A program made the position numbers and the translations under genes. From Chitinophaga agrisoli (GTDB lineage: Bacteria > Bacteroidota > Bacteroidia > Chitinophagales > Chitinophagaceae), in the NCBI RefSeq assembly GCF_008386695.1, contig NZ_VUOC01000002.1, positions 1,170,481 to 1,234,480 on the forward strand: 64,000 nt of DNA, in the 5' to 3' direction. The notes beneath the pieces are model-generated. The model did no database searches, was not told the origin of the DNA, and worked only from the letters and a program-made list of their open reading frames with translations. Shown here in pieces: positions 43,080 to 51,961 of this stretch (position 1 is its first letter; every line of letters begins with the position of its first letter).

Positions 43080-46000
43080 ATGAAACTGCTACGAAGATTC
43101 CACACATTGAACCGGTACAGGTTCCTGATGTGCTTATTGGGGATCATTTGCATTACCGCATTATCCCTGCAGGCACAGAACCTGCCTGTTACCGGAAAAG
43201 TAACGGCCGTTAGCGGCCTGCCATTGATTGGCGTAAACATACAGGTGGCCGGCACCTCCAACGGCACAGCCACCGGGGCAGACGGGTCCTTTAAGCTCAA
43301 TGCTCCCGCCGGCGCTACCCTCAAATTTTCATTTATAGGCTACCTGCCTAAAGAAATAAAGGTCAGCAACACCAATCCGCTGACCATCACGATGGAAGAA
43401 GACGTGCAAAAACTGAATGATGTTGTGGTAGTAGGTTATGGCACACAGAAAAAAGCCACGCTTACCGGCGCTATCACCACCGTAGAGATGATAGATAAAG
43501 TAGGCCAGCCGCTCACCAACGCCAGTAATGCCTTACAGGGCGTGCCCGGCGTATTTGCCAACATGAGCAACAGCCAGCCCGGTGTAGACCGTAGCACCAT
43601 CCGCATCCGCGGTGTGGGCACCCTGAGCGGCAACGACCCGCTGGTGCTCGTAGATGGTATCGAATACTCCATGGATGAGCTAAACCCGAATGATATAGAA
43701 AGCATTACCGTGTTAAAGGATGCCGCGGCCGCCATATATGGTTCCCGCGCAGCCAATGGCGTGATCCTGGTGACCACCAAAAAAGGAAGGGGCGACGCCA
43801 AAGTAAATTACAGCTACTACTATGGCATACAGAAACCCACCTACCTGCCGGATATCATCGATGATCCCATCCAGTACATGAAACTGAAGAACCAGGCCAA
43901 TATAAATGAGGGTAAAGCCCCGGATTACGCCGATGCGGATATAGCGGAGTATGAAGCCGGCATGAAAACAGATCCTATCACCTACCCTGCTAATAACTGG
44001 TATGATATTGCGCTCAAGAACGGTATCATTAAAAAACACGATATCAGCGTAGCAGGCAGCGCAGAAAAATACCAATACCGCCTTTCACTTGGCTACCTGG
44101 ACAGGGACGGCATCCTCTTTGGCCCCGGCAACCATGAAAAGAAATATTCCATAGGCCTGAATGCTTCCATGAACGTAAGCAAACGCCTGAAAGTAGGCGT
44201 AACGCTGGACGGTTATTACCGTAATTATACCCAGCCTTTTTATACTGATACATGGAGCTACCTGTCCCGTGCGCTGCCTATCTTAACAGATACGCTGGCA
44301 GACGGCCGCTATGGCAACTCCTGGCTGCGCACACCCGGCCGCAACAACTGGGAGAACCCGCGCATGCTGGCCTACAACGGCCTGTATACAAAAGTGGTGC
44401 AACGTTTCCTCTCCACCATATTTGCGGAGTATAAGCTGCCGTTTGATATCACCTACAATATCAAATTCGGCGTGGATAAATATGATGGATTACTGACCGG
44501 TTTTACGCCGCGTATGCAAACCTTTAATCCCAAGACCGATGCCGCTATCAACTGGAACGCGCCTGCTACCGCGCCCCGCTCCTCTAAAGAGGATTTTAAT
44601 AACATGAACATCCACTTCTACAATACCCTGAACTGGCAACACCAGTTTGCCGGTAATCATAACGTGAGCGCCATGTTCGGCTCCAGCTACGATAATTTTG
44701 ATGCGGACAACTGGGCCACCAGCATGTACGGTTACCTGGACCGTACCCTGGATGCCTTTGACGCAGGCACCGTATGGAACGCTACCAACGGTAATGTAAC
44801 ACGCGATGTACTGGAATCTTATTTTGGCCGTGTGAACTATGACTATGATGGCAAATACCTGTTGGAACTAACTTTTCGTAGTGATGGATCATCCCGCTTT
44901 AACCCGCAGAAACGCTGGAGCACTTTCCCCTCTGCTTCTGCCGGCTGGCGTATAGACAAAGAATCCTTTTTTAAGTCCAAATTCATCAACCTCCTGAAAT
45001 TGCGCGTATCTGCCGGCCAGATGGGTAACCAGGCCGTAGCATTATACAGCAACAAATCCACAGTTGAACTGGGCGAAGATTACAGCTTTGGCGGCACGCT
45101 GAATTCCGGTGCGGCCAACAAAAGTTATGCGGACCCTGATATCCATTGGGAAACCACTACTACTTACAACGCAGGCATGGACATTAATTTGTGGGACAAC
45201 CGCATTGGTCTTACCCTGGATGCCTATAAAAAACGCACCACCGATATCCTGCGCGAGGTGAACATTCCCGCACAGATAGGCAACCTGGCTGGTCCCAAAC
45301 AGAACGTAGGCACTGTAGACAATACCGGTGTTGAATTTACCATGCAATACAAGGATAATGTAGGCGCACTGGATTACTCCCTTTACGGCAGCGTATCCTA
45401 CAACAAGAATGAAGTGGTGGATCTGAACGGCGAGATCATCTACGGCAGCGATGGTACTATTACCAAAGCCGGCAGCATGATAGACGCGTTTTATGTGCTG
45501 CAGGCCGATGGCATCTTCCAAACACAGGACGAGGTGAACCATCATGCCAAACAAAGCGTAAATACCAAACCGGGTTATATCAAATTCAGGGATATTAACG
45601 GCGACAATATCATTAATGGCGATGACCGTGTACTTGTGAACGCCTCTCCGCAAATGCCCAAGTATACCTACGGTTTTGGATTTAGCCTGGGCTTTAAAGG
45701 CGTATCGCTGACCACCGCCTTCCAGGGCATTGCCGGCGTAAAGGTATTGCCTACTGCGAACCTGGCCTACCCGTTCAACAACGGCGCCAACGCCACCAAA
45801 GAATGGGCTACCGATGCCTGGACGCCTGAAAATCCCGGTGCACGCCTGCCTATCGTAACTACCAGCACCGGCTCTGTGGACAATTACCAGCGCTCTACCT
45901 TCTGGATCAGGGATAACTCCTACCTCCGTATGAAGAATATACAGCTGGGTTATGCGCTGCCGGAACGCTGGCTGTCTAAAGTAAAGATCAGCAAGCTCTC

Positions 46001-46139
46001 CATATTTGTAAATGCGCAGAACCTGTTTACTATTTCCAAATACAAGGACTTTGACCCGGAAGCTATCCTGGACCGTACCACGCTGTACTCCTACCCGATG
46101 CTGAAGACCTATAACGGCGGCCTTAATGTGACATTCTGA
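43080..46139 (+). CDS. SusC/RagA-family TonB-linked transporter of the glycerol locus
   Basis: 1019 residues. An N-terminal region with one hydrophobic signal (LMCLLGIICITALSLQAQ) precedes the carboxypeptidase-like domain (VTGKVTAVSGLPLIGVNIQVAG), the plug (VVVVGYGTQKKATLTGAI; GNDPLVLVDGIEYSMDELNPNDIESITVLKD), and the barrel that ends YNGGLNVTF. Context differs from normal glycan loci: the partners are glpQ just upstream and pafA just downstream, with no glycosidase. The ligand is therefore probably a glycerophosphodiester, lysophospholipid or teichoic-acid fragment rather than a polysaccharide; that is inference. Co-transcribed with susD, 23 bp apart. Confidence 0.94.
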   Translation: MKLLRRFHTLNRYRFLMCLLGIICITALSLQAQNLPVTGKVTAVSGLPLIGVNIQVAGTSNGTATGADGSFKLNAPAGATLKFSFIGYLPKEIKVSNTNPLTITMEEDVQKLNDVVVVGYGTQKKATLTGAITTVEMIDKVGQPLTNASNALQGVPGVFANMSNSQPGVDRSTIRIRGVGTLSGNDPLVLVDGIEYSMDELNPNDIESITVLKDAAAAIYGSRAANGVILVTTKKGRGDAKVNYSYYYGIQKPTYLPDIIDDPIQYMKLKNQANINEGKAPDYADADIAEYEAGMKTDPITYPANNWYDIALKNGIIKKHDISVAGSAEKYQYRLSLGYLDRDGILFGPGNHEKKYSIGLNASMNVSKRLKVGVTLDGYYRNYTQPFYTDTWSYLSRALPILTDTLADGRYGNSWLRTPGRNNWENPRMLAYNGLYTKVVQRFLSTIFAEYKLPFDITYNIKFGVDKYDGLLTGFTPRMQTFNPKTDAAINWNAPATAPRSSKEDFNNMNIHFYNTLNWQHQFAGNHNVSAMFGSSYDNFDADNWATSMYGYLDRTLDAFDAGTVWNATNGNVTRDVLESYFGRVNYDYDGKYLLELTFRSDGSSRFNPQKRWSTFPSASAGWRIDKESFFKSKFINLLKLRVSAGQMGNQAVALYSNKSTVELGEDYSFGGTLNSGAANKSYADPDIHWETTTTYNAGMDINLWDNRIGLTLDAYKKRTTDILREVNIPAQIGNLAGPKQNVGTVDNTGVEFTMQYKDNVGALDYSLYGSVSYNKNEVVDLNGEIIYGSDGTITKAGSMIDAFYVLQADGIFQTQDEVNHHAKQSVNTKPGYIKFRDINGDNIINGDDRVLVNASPQMPKYTYGFGFSLGFKGVSLTTAFQGIAGVKVLPTANLAYPFNNGANATKEWATDAWTPENPGARLPIVTTSTGSVDNYQRSTFWIRDNSYLRMKNIQLGYALPERWLSKVKISKLSIFVNAQNLFTISKYKDFDPEAILDRTTLYSYPMLKTYNGGLNVTF

Positions 46140-46162
46140 TAATCCAATAAAACACGTATACA

Positions 46163-47731
46163 ATGAAAAAGATACATATGCTTATCACCTGCGCAGGTTT
46201 CCTGGCGGCAGGCTGTAATACCAGCCTGCTGGAGGTTACTCCGCATGACCGATATACCGAAGCCACCTTCTGGACAACACCCGAGGCAGCAGCCGCCGGC
46301 CTGGTGGGCTGCTACTCCGTGTTGCGCAATGATGGTATTTACGGCGGCAAAGGCAGCAATAATGCCACCGCCCTGTGGGATGAAAGCCTCTCCCCCAACG
46401 CCTACAATTACAGCAATTCAGAAAGCTTTAATACCATTGCCTCCGGGCAACAGATGGCCAGCACCACCAATATCATCACAGACCGCTTTGGTGACAGCTA
46501 TTCCGGTATAGGCCGTTGTAACACCCTGCTGGCAAAAATTGACGGGGTGGAAGGAATGGACGAAGCCGCAAAAGACAGGATGAAGGCGGAAGCGCGCTTT
46601 CTGCGGGCGCTGTACTATTTTACGCTCACCACTTATTATGGCGGCGTACCGTTGATACTGGACCCGCCAGACCGCGCCGCACAGGCCAGCCTGCCCCGCA
46701 CAGAACGCGGCCAGGTAATAGCAAAGATCCTCTCTGATCTCGATAGCGCCGCCATGGTACTGCCAGACAAATTTAGCGGCGCAGACCTGGGCAGGGCCAC
46801 CAAAGGCGCCGCCATGGCATTAAAGGCCAGGGTGCTCCTATACGAGGCCAGCCCCTTGCTGAATACCGCCAACGATGTTACCAAATGGCAGGCAGCGGCA
46901 ACTGCAGCCAAGGCGGTGATGACCATGGGTTATACGCTGTTCCCCAACTATCGCAGCCTGTTCCTGAAAGCCAATGAGAACAATAAGGAAGTGATCTTTG
47001 ACGTGCAGTACCTGTTCCCTAACCAGGGCAGCTCCTTTGACCTGATCTGTACACAGTACAATACCAATGCGCCGTTGCTGGGACTGGCCCAGGCCTATTA
47101 TATGAAGAACGGCCTGCGCACCAGCGATCCCGCCTCCGGTTATGATGCCGCCAACCCGTACCTGAACCGCGATCCGCGCCTGTATGCCACCTTTACCTAT
47201 CCCGGCGATGTGTACCGCGGCCAGAAGATAGACTCTACCCGCTTTGCCATTACCGGTTACGGCATGAAGAAATACAGCGTATATGATAGCATTAAACCGC
47301 CAACAGACCAGGCTGACATTAAAGGCGGCCAATCCGAGATCAACTTCATTGTGCTGCGTTATGCGGATATACTGCTGATGTATGCAGAAGCACAGAATGA
47401 AGCCGTAGGCCCGGACGCTACCGTGTACACCGCCCTGAACCAGATCCGCGACCGTGTAGGCATGCCGCACTTCCCGGAAGGGCTGACCAAAGAGCAGATG
47501 CGCACGGAAATACGGCATGAGCGCCGTATAGAGCTGGCCGGCGAAGGACTATACTATAACGATATACGCCGCTGGAAAACCGCTGAAACGGAATTGAACA
47601 CGCCTATTTACAGCTGGAGCGGCAAATACCTGGAGCGGCGCTCCTTTGATCCCAAACGGGATTACTGGTGGCCCATCCCCCAGATAGAAAGAGACCTGAA
47701 TCCTGCACTGGAGCAAAACCCATTATACTAA
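46163..47731 (+). CDS. SusD/RagB-family lipoprotein of the glycerol locus
   Basis: 522 residues with a lipobox (FLAAGC, Cys about residue 18). The SusD N-terminal motif is EAAAAGLVGCYSVLRN, the TPR helix RFLRALYYFTLTTYYGGVPL, and the C-terminal signature LRYADILLMYAEAQNEA with HERRIELAGEGLYYNDIRRW. It forms the surface lid on the SusC partner encoded 23 bp upstream and selects the ligand. It is closed by a strong terminator. No carbohydrate-active enzyme is near, so an organophosphate ligand is proposed from context. Confidence 0.94.
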   Translation: MKKIHMLITCAGFLAAGCNTSLLEVTPHDRYTEATFWTTPEAAAAGLVGCYSVLRNDGIYGGKGSNNATALWDESLSPNAYNYSNSESFNTIASGQQMASTTNIITDRFGDSYSGIGRCNTLLAKIDGVEGMDEAAKDRMKAEARFLRALYYFTLTTYYGGVPLILDPPDRAAQASLPRTERGQVIAKILSDLDSAAMVLPDKFSGADLGRATKGAAMALKARVLLYEASPLLNTANDVTKWQAAATAAKAVMTMGYTLFPNYRSLFLKANENNKEVIFDVQYLFPNQGSSFDLICTQYNTNAPLLGLAQAYYMKNGLRTSDPASGYDAANPYLNRDPRLYATFTYPGDVYRGQKIDSTRFAITGYGMKKYSVYDSIKPPTDQADIKGGQSEINFIVLRYADILLMYAEAQNEAVGPDATVYTALNQIRDRVGMPHFPEGLTKEQMRTEIRHERRIELAGEGLYYNDIRRWKTAETELNTPIYSWSGKYLERRSFDPKRDYWWPIPQIERDLNPALEQNPLY

Positions 47732-47739
47732 TAGTGGGG

Positions 47740-47768
47740 AAAGGGGGCTGGTAACGCAGCCCCCTTTT
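47740..47768 (+). terminator. rho-independent terminator after susD
   Basis: AAAGGGGGCTG (47740-47750) and CAGCCCCCTTT pair over 11 bp, with CCTTTTAGTTTT after the stem; it starts 8 bp past the susD stop and separates the susCD transcript from pafA. Confidence 0.8.
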
Positions 47769-47826
47769 AGTTTTAGGCTCCTGACCGCTTATCCAATCTG
47801 CACCAGCTTTTTTACAGGTATGTGTT

Positions 47827-47834
47827 TATATTTG
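47827..47834 (+). promoter_or_regulatory. candidate -7 promoter element for pafA
   Basis: TATATTTG is an exact match to TAnnTTTG and lies between the susD terminator and the phosphatase start, 110 bp upstream of the ATG. A -33 TTG is not clear. Confidence 0.4.
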
Positions 47835-47944
47835 CTGGATGCAGTAATACAGCCGGCATTCCACCGCCGCAAAGGATCTACGCTTATACTCCCCTGCGGT
47901 GGCCCGCTGATATTTATTTATTCACTTTTTACAATCCATCCTGA

Positions 47945-49591
47945 ATGAACGGAATTCGTAAACCATTGTACTTTCAATTACTGGCCGGGGCGGTTGCGCT
48001 CCTGCAAGGCGTTGCAGCAATGGGGCAAGCTATTGAGCGGCCCAAACTAGTAGTAGGCATTGTAGTAGACCAGATGCGCTGGGATTATCTGTACCGTTAC
48101 CATGACCGCTTTGGCGCGGGCGGTTTTAAACGTATGCTGAATGAAGGATATTCCTGTGAGAATACTTTCATCAGCCACCTGCCTTCCTTTACCGCGGTAG
48201 GGCATAGCACCGTGTACACGGGCAGCGTGCCGGCTATCCATGGCATTACCGGCAATGACTGGACAGATCAGCAAACCGGCCGCCATTGGTACTGTACAGA
48301 AGATACTACCGTACAATCTGTAGGCAGCACCACCAAAGCCGGCGCTATGTCGCCACGCAACCTGCTGGCCTCTACCATTACGGATGAGCTGCGGCTGGCC
48401 ACCAATTTCCGTTCAAAAGTAGTAGGCGTATCCCTGAAGGACCGCGCCTCCATACTGCCCGCGGGCCACACGCCCAATGGCGCTTTCTGGCTGGATGACA
48501 GCAACGCCAGCTTCATTACCAGTACCTTTTATATGAAAGAGCTGCCGGAGTGGGTGAAACGTTTTAATGACCGCAAAGAGCCGGAGCAGCTGATGTCTAA
48601 ACCCTGGACTACCCTGTATCCTATCAACACTTATATACAAAGCACAGAAGACAATAGCCCCTGGGAAGGTACTTTTGGCGGCGAGACAGCGCCCGTATTT
48701 CCGCACAACATGCCGGAGATCTACAAAAAAGATCCCGTGAGCCTGCGCTCCACGCCATCCGGCAACACCCTCACGCTGGATTTTGCCAGGGCAGCCGTAG
48801 AAGGTTATAACCTGGGAAGCGGCACGGTAACAGACTTCCTGACCATTAACTGCGCTTCTACAGACTACGCAGGCCACAAATTTGGTCCTAACTCCATTGA
48901 GGTAGAAGATGTGTACCTGCGGCTGGATAAAGACCTGGCCGCCTTTTTCGCCTTCCTGGACCAGCGCGTGGGTAAAGGCAAATACCTGGTATTCCTCACT
49001 GCTGATCATGGCGCCGCGCACTCTGTAGGTTTTATGCAGGAACATAACATACCGGCGGATTTCCAGAAAGACAAAGACCTGCTGGCCGGCCTGAACAACT
49101 TCCTGCAAACACGTTTTGGCGCAACAGGGCTGATCAGCAATGCACAGAATTATCACTTAGGCTTTGACCAGCACAAGATCGAAGCCGCCCAACTGGATTA
49201 TGATGTGGTGAAGAAAGAGACGGTTAGATACCTGCAGGCCCTGCCAGGTATTGAGTTTGCCGCGGATATTGACAATATTGGCAACAGCCCGCTACCGGAG
49301 CCTATCAAAACTATGGTGATCAACGGCTACAACCCTAAACGCTGCGGCGCTATTATGGTGATACCGGAACCAGGCTGGTACTCCGGCTTTGAAAAAGGCA
49401 CCACCCATGGTAACTGGAATGCCTATGATGTGCATATCCCCCTGGTGTTTATGGGCTGGCATGTAAAACATGGCAATTCCAATGCTATCACACATATGAC
49501 GGATATTGCGCCCACTATTGCCGCTATGCTGCACATACAAATGCCCAACGGCTGCGTAGGCAAACCGGTGGAAAGCGTATACGTGCATTGA
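47945..49591 (+). CDS. pafA: PafA-type periplasmic alkaline phosphatase
   Basis: 548 residues with a signal peptide (ending VAAMGQA). It belongs to the PafA group of the alkaline phosphatase superfamily, which release phosphate from many phosphomonoesters. The nucleophile is Thr83 (LPSFTAVGHS), the metal ligand Asp42 is in VVDQMRWDY, Asn104 is in ITGNDW, and the Lys165/Arg167 pair is in VSLKDRAS; FLTADHGAAH gives further metal ligands. The Lys-x-Arg pair is typical of monoesterases such as Elizabethkingia PafA, not of diesterases. Its place after glpQ-susCD fits removal of phosphate from glycerol-3-phosphate before GlpF takes up glycerol. Own promoter likely. Confidence 0.9.
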   Translation: MNGIRKPLYFQLLAGAVALLQGVAAMGQAIERPKLVVGIVVDQMRWDYLYRYHDRFGAGGFKRMLNEGYSCENTFISHLPSFTAVGHSTVYTGSVPAIHGITGNDWTDQQTGRHWYCTEDTTVQSVGSTTKAGAMSPRNLLASTITDELRLATNFRSKVVGVSLKDRASILPAGHTPNGAFWLDDSNASFITSTFYMKELPEWVKRFNDRKEPEQLMSKPWTTLYPINTYIQSTEDNSPWEGTFGGETAPVFPHNMPEIYKKDPVSLRSTPSGNTLTLDFARAAVEGYNLGSGTVTDFLTINCASTDYAGHKFGPNSIEVEDVYLRLDKDLAAFFAFLDQRVGKGKYLVFLTADHGAAHSVGFMQEHNIPADFQKDKDLLAGLNNFLQTRFGATGLISNAQNYHLGFDQHKIEAAQLDYDVVKKETVRYLQALPGIEFAADIDNIGNSPLPEPIKTMVINGYNPKRCGAIMVIPEPGWYSGFEKGTTHGNWNAYDVHIPLVFMGWHVKHGNSNAITHMTDIAPTIAAMLHIQMPNGCVGKPVESVYVH

Positions 49592-49603
49592 AGCCTGCAT
49601 AAA

Positions 49604-49655
49604 AAACAAACAGCTTTGACAGATCGCACACCGCATCCGTCAAAGCTGTTTGTTT
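49604..49655. terminator. long bidirectional terminator hairpin
   Basis: AAACAAACAGCTTTGAC (49604-49620) and its perfect complement (49639-49655) make a 17-bp stem with an 18-nt loop, flanked by A and T runs. It separates the convergent pafA and VOC genes and can end both transcripts. Confidence 0.85.
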
Positions 49656-49676
49656 ATGAAAGTAGTATTACTGCCT

Positions 49677-50111
49677 TTAGCTTTTCGGTTCTTCGAATTG
49701 GTAGTTCACCATCCAGTTGATCCCATACTTATCCGTGAACATACCAAAATAAGCGCCCCAGAAGGTCTTTTCCAGCGGCATTTGTACCTTGCCATTGGCA
49801 GAAAGCCCGTCAAACAGGCGTTTGGCCTCTTCTTCGCTGCCTGCGCTGATGGAGATATAGTAGCTGTCGCCCTGGTTAATATCCCCAAAAGAAGCCGGCC
49901 GGTCGCTGCCCATCAGGTAAGTACCCTGCCCTATAGGCAGGCATACATGCATAATGCGGTCGTTCTCTTTTCCTTCCAGCTGATGCTCCTTGGGACCATC
50001 GCTATACTTCATTTTTCCGCCCATGTACTCCGTACCAAAAACGGATTTGTAAAAGTCGAACACTTCACCGCAGTTGCCGTTAAAGTGTAAGTAAGGATTG
50101 ACTGCTGCCAT
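49677..50111 (-). CDS. VOC-family PhnB-like protein, copy 2
   Basis: 144 residues starting MAAVNPYLHFNGNCGEVFDFY and ending with DKYGINWMVNYQFEEP, the PhnB-like VOC pattern. LPIGQGTYLMGSDRP is nearly identical to the same segment in the copy at 36182-36610. It lies 26 bp downstream of the SRPBCC gene on the same strand, so the two are probably co-transcribed. Substrate unknown. Confidence 0.88.
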   Translation of the reverse strand: MAAVNPYLHFNGNCGEVFDFYKSVFGTEYMGGKMKYSDGPKEHQLEGKENDRIMHVCLPIGQGTYLMGSDRPASFGDINQGDSYYISISAGSEEEAKRLFDGLSANGKVQMPLEKTFWGAYFGMFTDKYGINWMVNYQFEEPKS

Positions 50112-50137
50112 GGCTGCAATTTTTAGGAGTGAAGAAA

Positions 50138-50677
50138 TTAAGGATGCTCCAGTATAGTTTTAAGGTCGGTAAGTCCGGTCTGCAGGTCTTTACCCAATAC
50201 TTTATCCATATCCATTACCAACAGCATAATGTTCATGGGGTAAGGCATACTGCTGCTCATGCCCCATTTTACCGTGGTCTGGTTGTCAGATACTGGGGCT
50301 GTGCTTAGATAGGAATCTGCCCGGCCAGCCCAGGGCCTGATGAAACGCAGCTCATAATCTATCCGGCCATCGGCTGTTATCTTTTTGATCTCCTGCTCGC
50401 CGGCGCCCACATCTTTCTTGCTGTCCCAGGCAGACACAAAACCTACCGTGGCATCTGTACCGCGGTACTCCCTTTTCATGCCGGGGTCCATCTTTGCCCA
50501 CACGCTGAAGTTATCCTGGTTTTTCAGGTATTTGATATAATCAAACACCTCCTGCCGGGGTTTGTTAATGGTGATCTCCCTTTCCACCGCATAGTTCTTG
50601 CGGCTGAACAAGGCAATGATCAAAGGGATAGCGATCAGGATGACAATGACGATCAGGATTCGTTTCAGAATTTTCAT
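50138..50677 (-). CDS. SRPBCC (START/polyketide cyclase-like) membrane-anchored protein
   Basis: 179 residues. Residues 5-27 form a membrane anchor (ILIVIVILIAIPLIIALF), followed by a helix-grip domain: ITINKPRQEVFDYIKYLKNQDNFSVWAK pattern, then TVGFVSAWDSKKDVGAGEQEI and a long C-terminal helix. Such proteins bind a hydrophobic ligand; similar ones are often annotated polyketide cyclase/dehydrase. No polyketide genes are nearby. It clusters with two VOC proteins. Confidence 0.85.
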   Translation of the reverse strand: MKILKRILIVIVILIAIPLIIALFSRKNYAVEREITINKPRQEVFDYIKYLKNQDNFSVWAKMDPGMKREYRGTDATVGFVSAWDSKKDVGAGEQEIKKITADGRIDYELRFIRPWAGRADSYLSTAPVSDNQTTVKWGMSSSMPYPMNIMLLVMDMDKVLGKDLQTGLTDLKTILEHP

Positions 50678-50782
50678 GGTATATAAGGTTTAAGTAAATA
50701 GTGTACAGTCCTACAAATATAGGCCAGGCCACTGGTTTGAGCCGGGTGCGTATACGACATTTTAAGGGGTCTTTGCGACAGT

Positions 50783-51208
50783 TCAGGACTGCGGCATAGT
50801 ACTGTAATACAAGATCCAGCTCATCCCGAAGCGGTCTTTCAGCGCGGCTATCTTGCCTGCAAAAAATTCGTGGGGCGCACGGATCACCTGACCGCCGGCA
50901 GCCAGCTTTTCAAAGAAAGTATCCATCTCTTCCGGTGTGGCGCAGGTTAAGGACAGCGCCACGGCATTCCCGTTTACCAGCGCATCGCCATCCGGGCTGG
51001 GCATATCAGAGCCCAGCAGCAATACCCCATTTTTGATAAGGGCCGCATGCAGCACGCCTTGCTGTAAGGCCGCCGGCCATTGGTCCGCCATGGGCGATTC
51101 GGCAACGGTTTGCAGGGTCAGCTCGCCACCCAGGCAATCTTTGTAAAAGCTCATGGCTTCACGGCAGTTGCCGCTGAATGATAAGTAAGGATTAATTTGC
51201 GTTGTCAT
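50783..51208 (-). CDS. VOC-family PhnB-like protein, copy 3
   Basis: 141 residues beginning MTTQINPYLSFSGNCREAMSFY and ending LKDRFGMSWILYYS, the PhnB-like VOC group. It is more distant from the two other copies in the window than they are from each other, but has the same GSDMP/GSDRP turn. Upstream of the SRPBCC gene by 105 bp on the same strand. Substrate unknown. Confidence 0.88.
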   Translation of the reverse strand: MTTQINPYLSFSGNCREAMSFYKDCLGGELTLQTVAESPMADQWPAALQQGVLHAALIKNGVLLLGSDMPSPDGDALVNGNAVALSLTCATPEEMDTFFEKLAAGGQVIRAPHEFFAGKIAALKDRFGMSWILYYSTMPQS

Positions 51209-51320
51209 GATTCATTGTTTGTTGTTAACATACTAAAGGCATCAACATCCAGCCTGTAATGCAAAACTATTATCCCCCCGGTTATGGTAAAGGGGGAGAA
51301 CACGACAATTAAGGGGGGGA

Positions 51321-51812
51321 TTATGACTTCCTGATACAGGCTATCACCACCAGCACCAGCGATACAATACAGGCAATGGTACGTACCGTATGCAGGCTAT
51401 TCCAGGGGCCTTCAAACTTTAGCCGCTGCGCAGCCAGTGCCTCCGGTGTGGCGCCGTTTATGGAGAATGCGTCCAGTCCGTTATTTAAGGGCACGTTGCC
51501 CACCATGGTAAGCCCAAAGCCGCCAACAATATATATAAGCGTGGCGGCTACCAGCAGCCAGAAACTGGCGCTTGCCGGCTGGCTGTAATGCAGGTAGCTG
51601 CAGCAGGGTAATAACAAGGCCGTGCCTATAAAGCTAAGAAAGAAAACGGGGTTCAGGATAGCCCGGTTCATGGCCTGTATGGCAGCCAGGTACTCCCGGT
51701 CCGGCAGGCGGCCAATACCCGGGATAACGGAACAGGACCAGGCATAAAACAGCCCGGCTATTAGGGCCATAAGGGTAGCGGTAACTGCAAGTACAATGTT
51801 GGAAAGTGTCAT
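51321..51812 (-). CDS. DUF1772-like membrane protein
   Basis: The ATG at 51812 gives MTLSNIVLAVTATLMALIAG and 163 residues; the longer frame to 51887 has a poor start. Four membrane segments are visible, with GLFYAWSCSVIPGIGRLPDREYLAAIQAMNRAILNP as the family landmark read in parts, and GNVPLNN, another DUF1772 feature. A few relatives are anthrone oxygenases; most have no known role. It diverges from the NmrA-like gene. Confidence 0.83.
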   Translation of the reverse strand: MTLSNIVLAVTATLMALIAGLFYAWSCSVIPGIGRLPDREYLAAIQAMNRAILNPVFFLSFIGTALLLPCCSYLHYSQPASASFWLLVAATLIYIVGGFGLTMVGNVPLNNGLDAFSINGATPEALAAQRLKFEGPWNSLHTVRTIACIVSLVLVVIACIRKS

Positions 51813-51961
51813 GATCAGCTGTTTTAATAATGATCCTACAAAGATGGAAAGGCGGGGTAAATGAAAATAGAACAAAACCGCCAGCATAATTACAGTTCCC
51901 TGTCGGTTTTGTTCTATTTCCGGCGTAATGGCGCCTGTAGCTTTGTGTAAAATTCAAACTG

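Noticed and set aside
45042-46163. 373-codon open frame on the minus strand opposite the second susC
   Set aside because: Shadow of the SusC barrel codons; no domain, and the plus-strand gene is certain.
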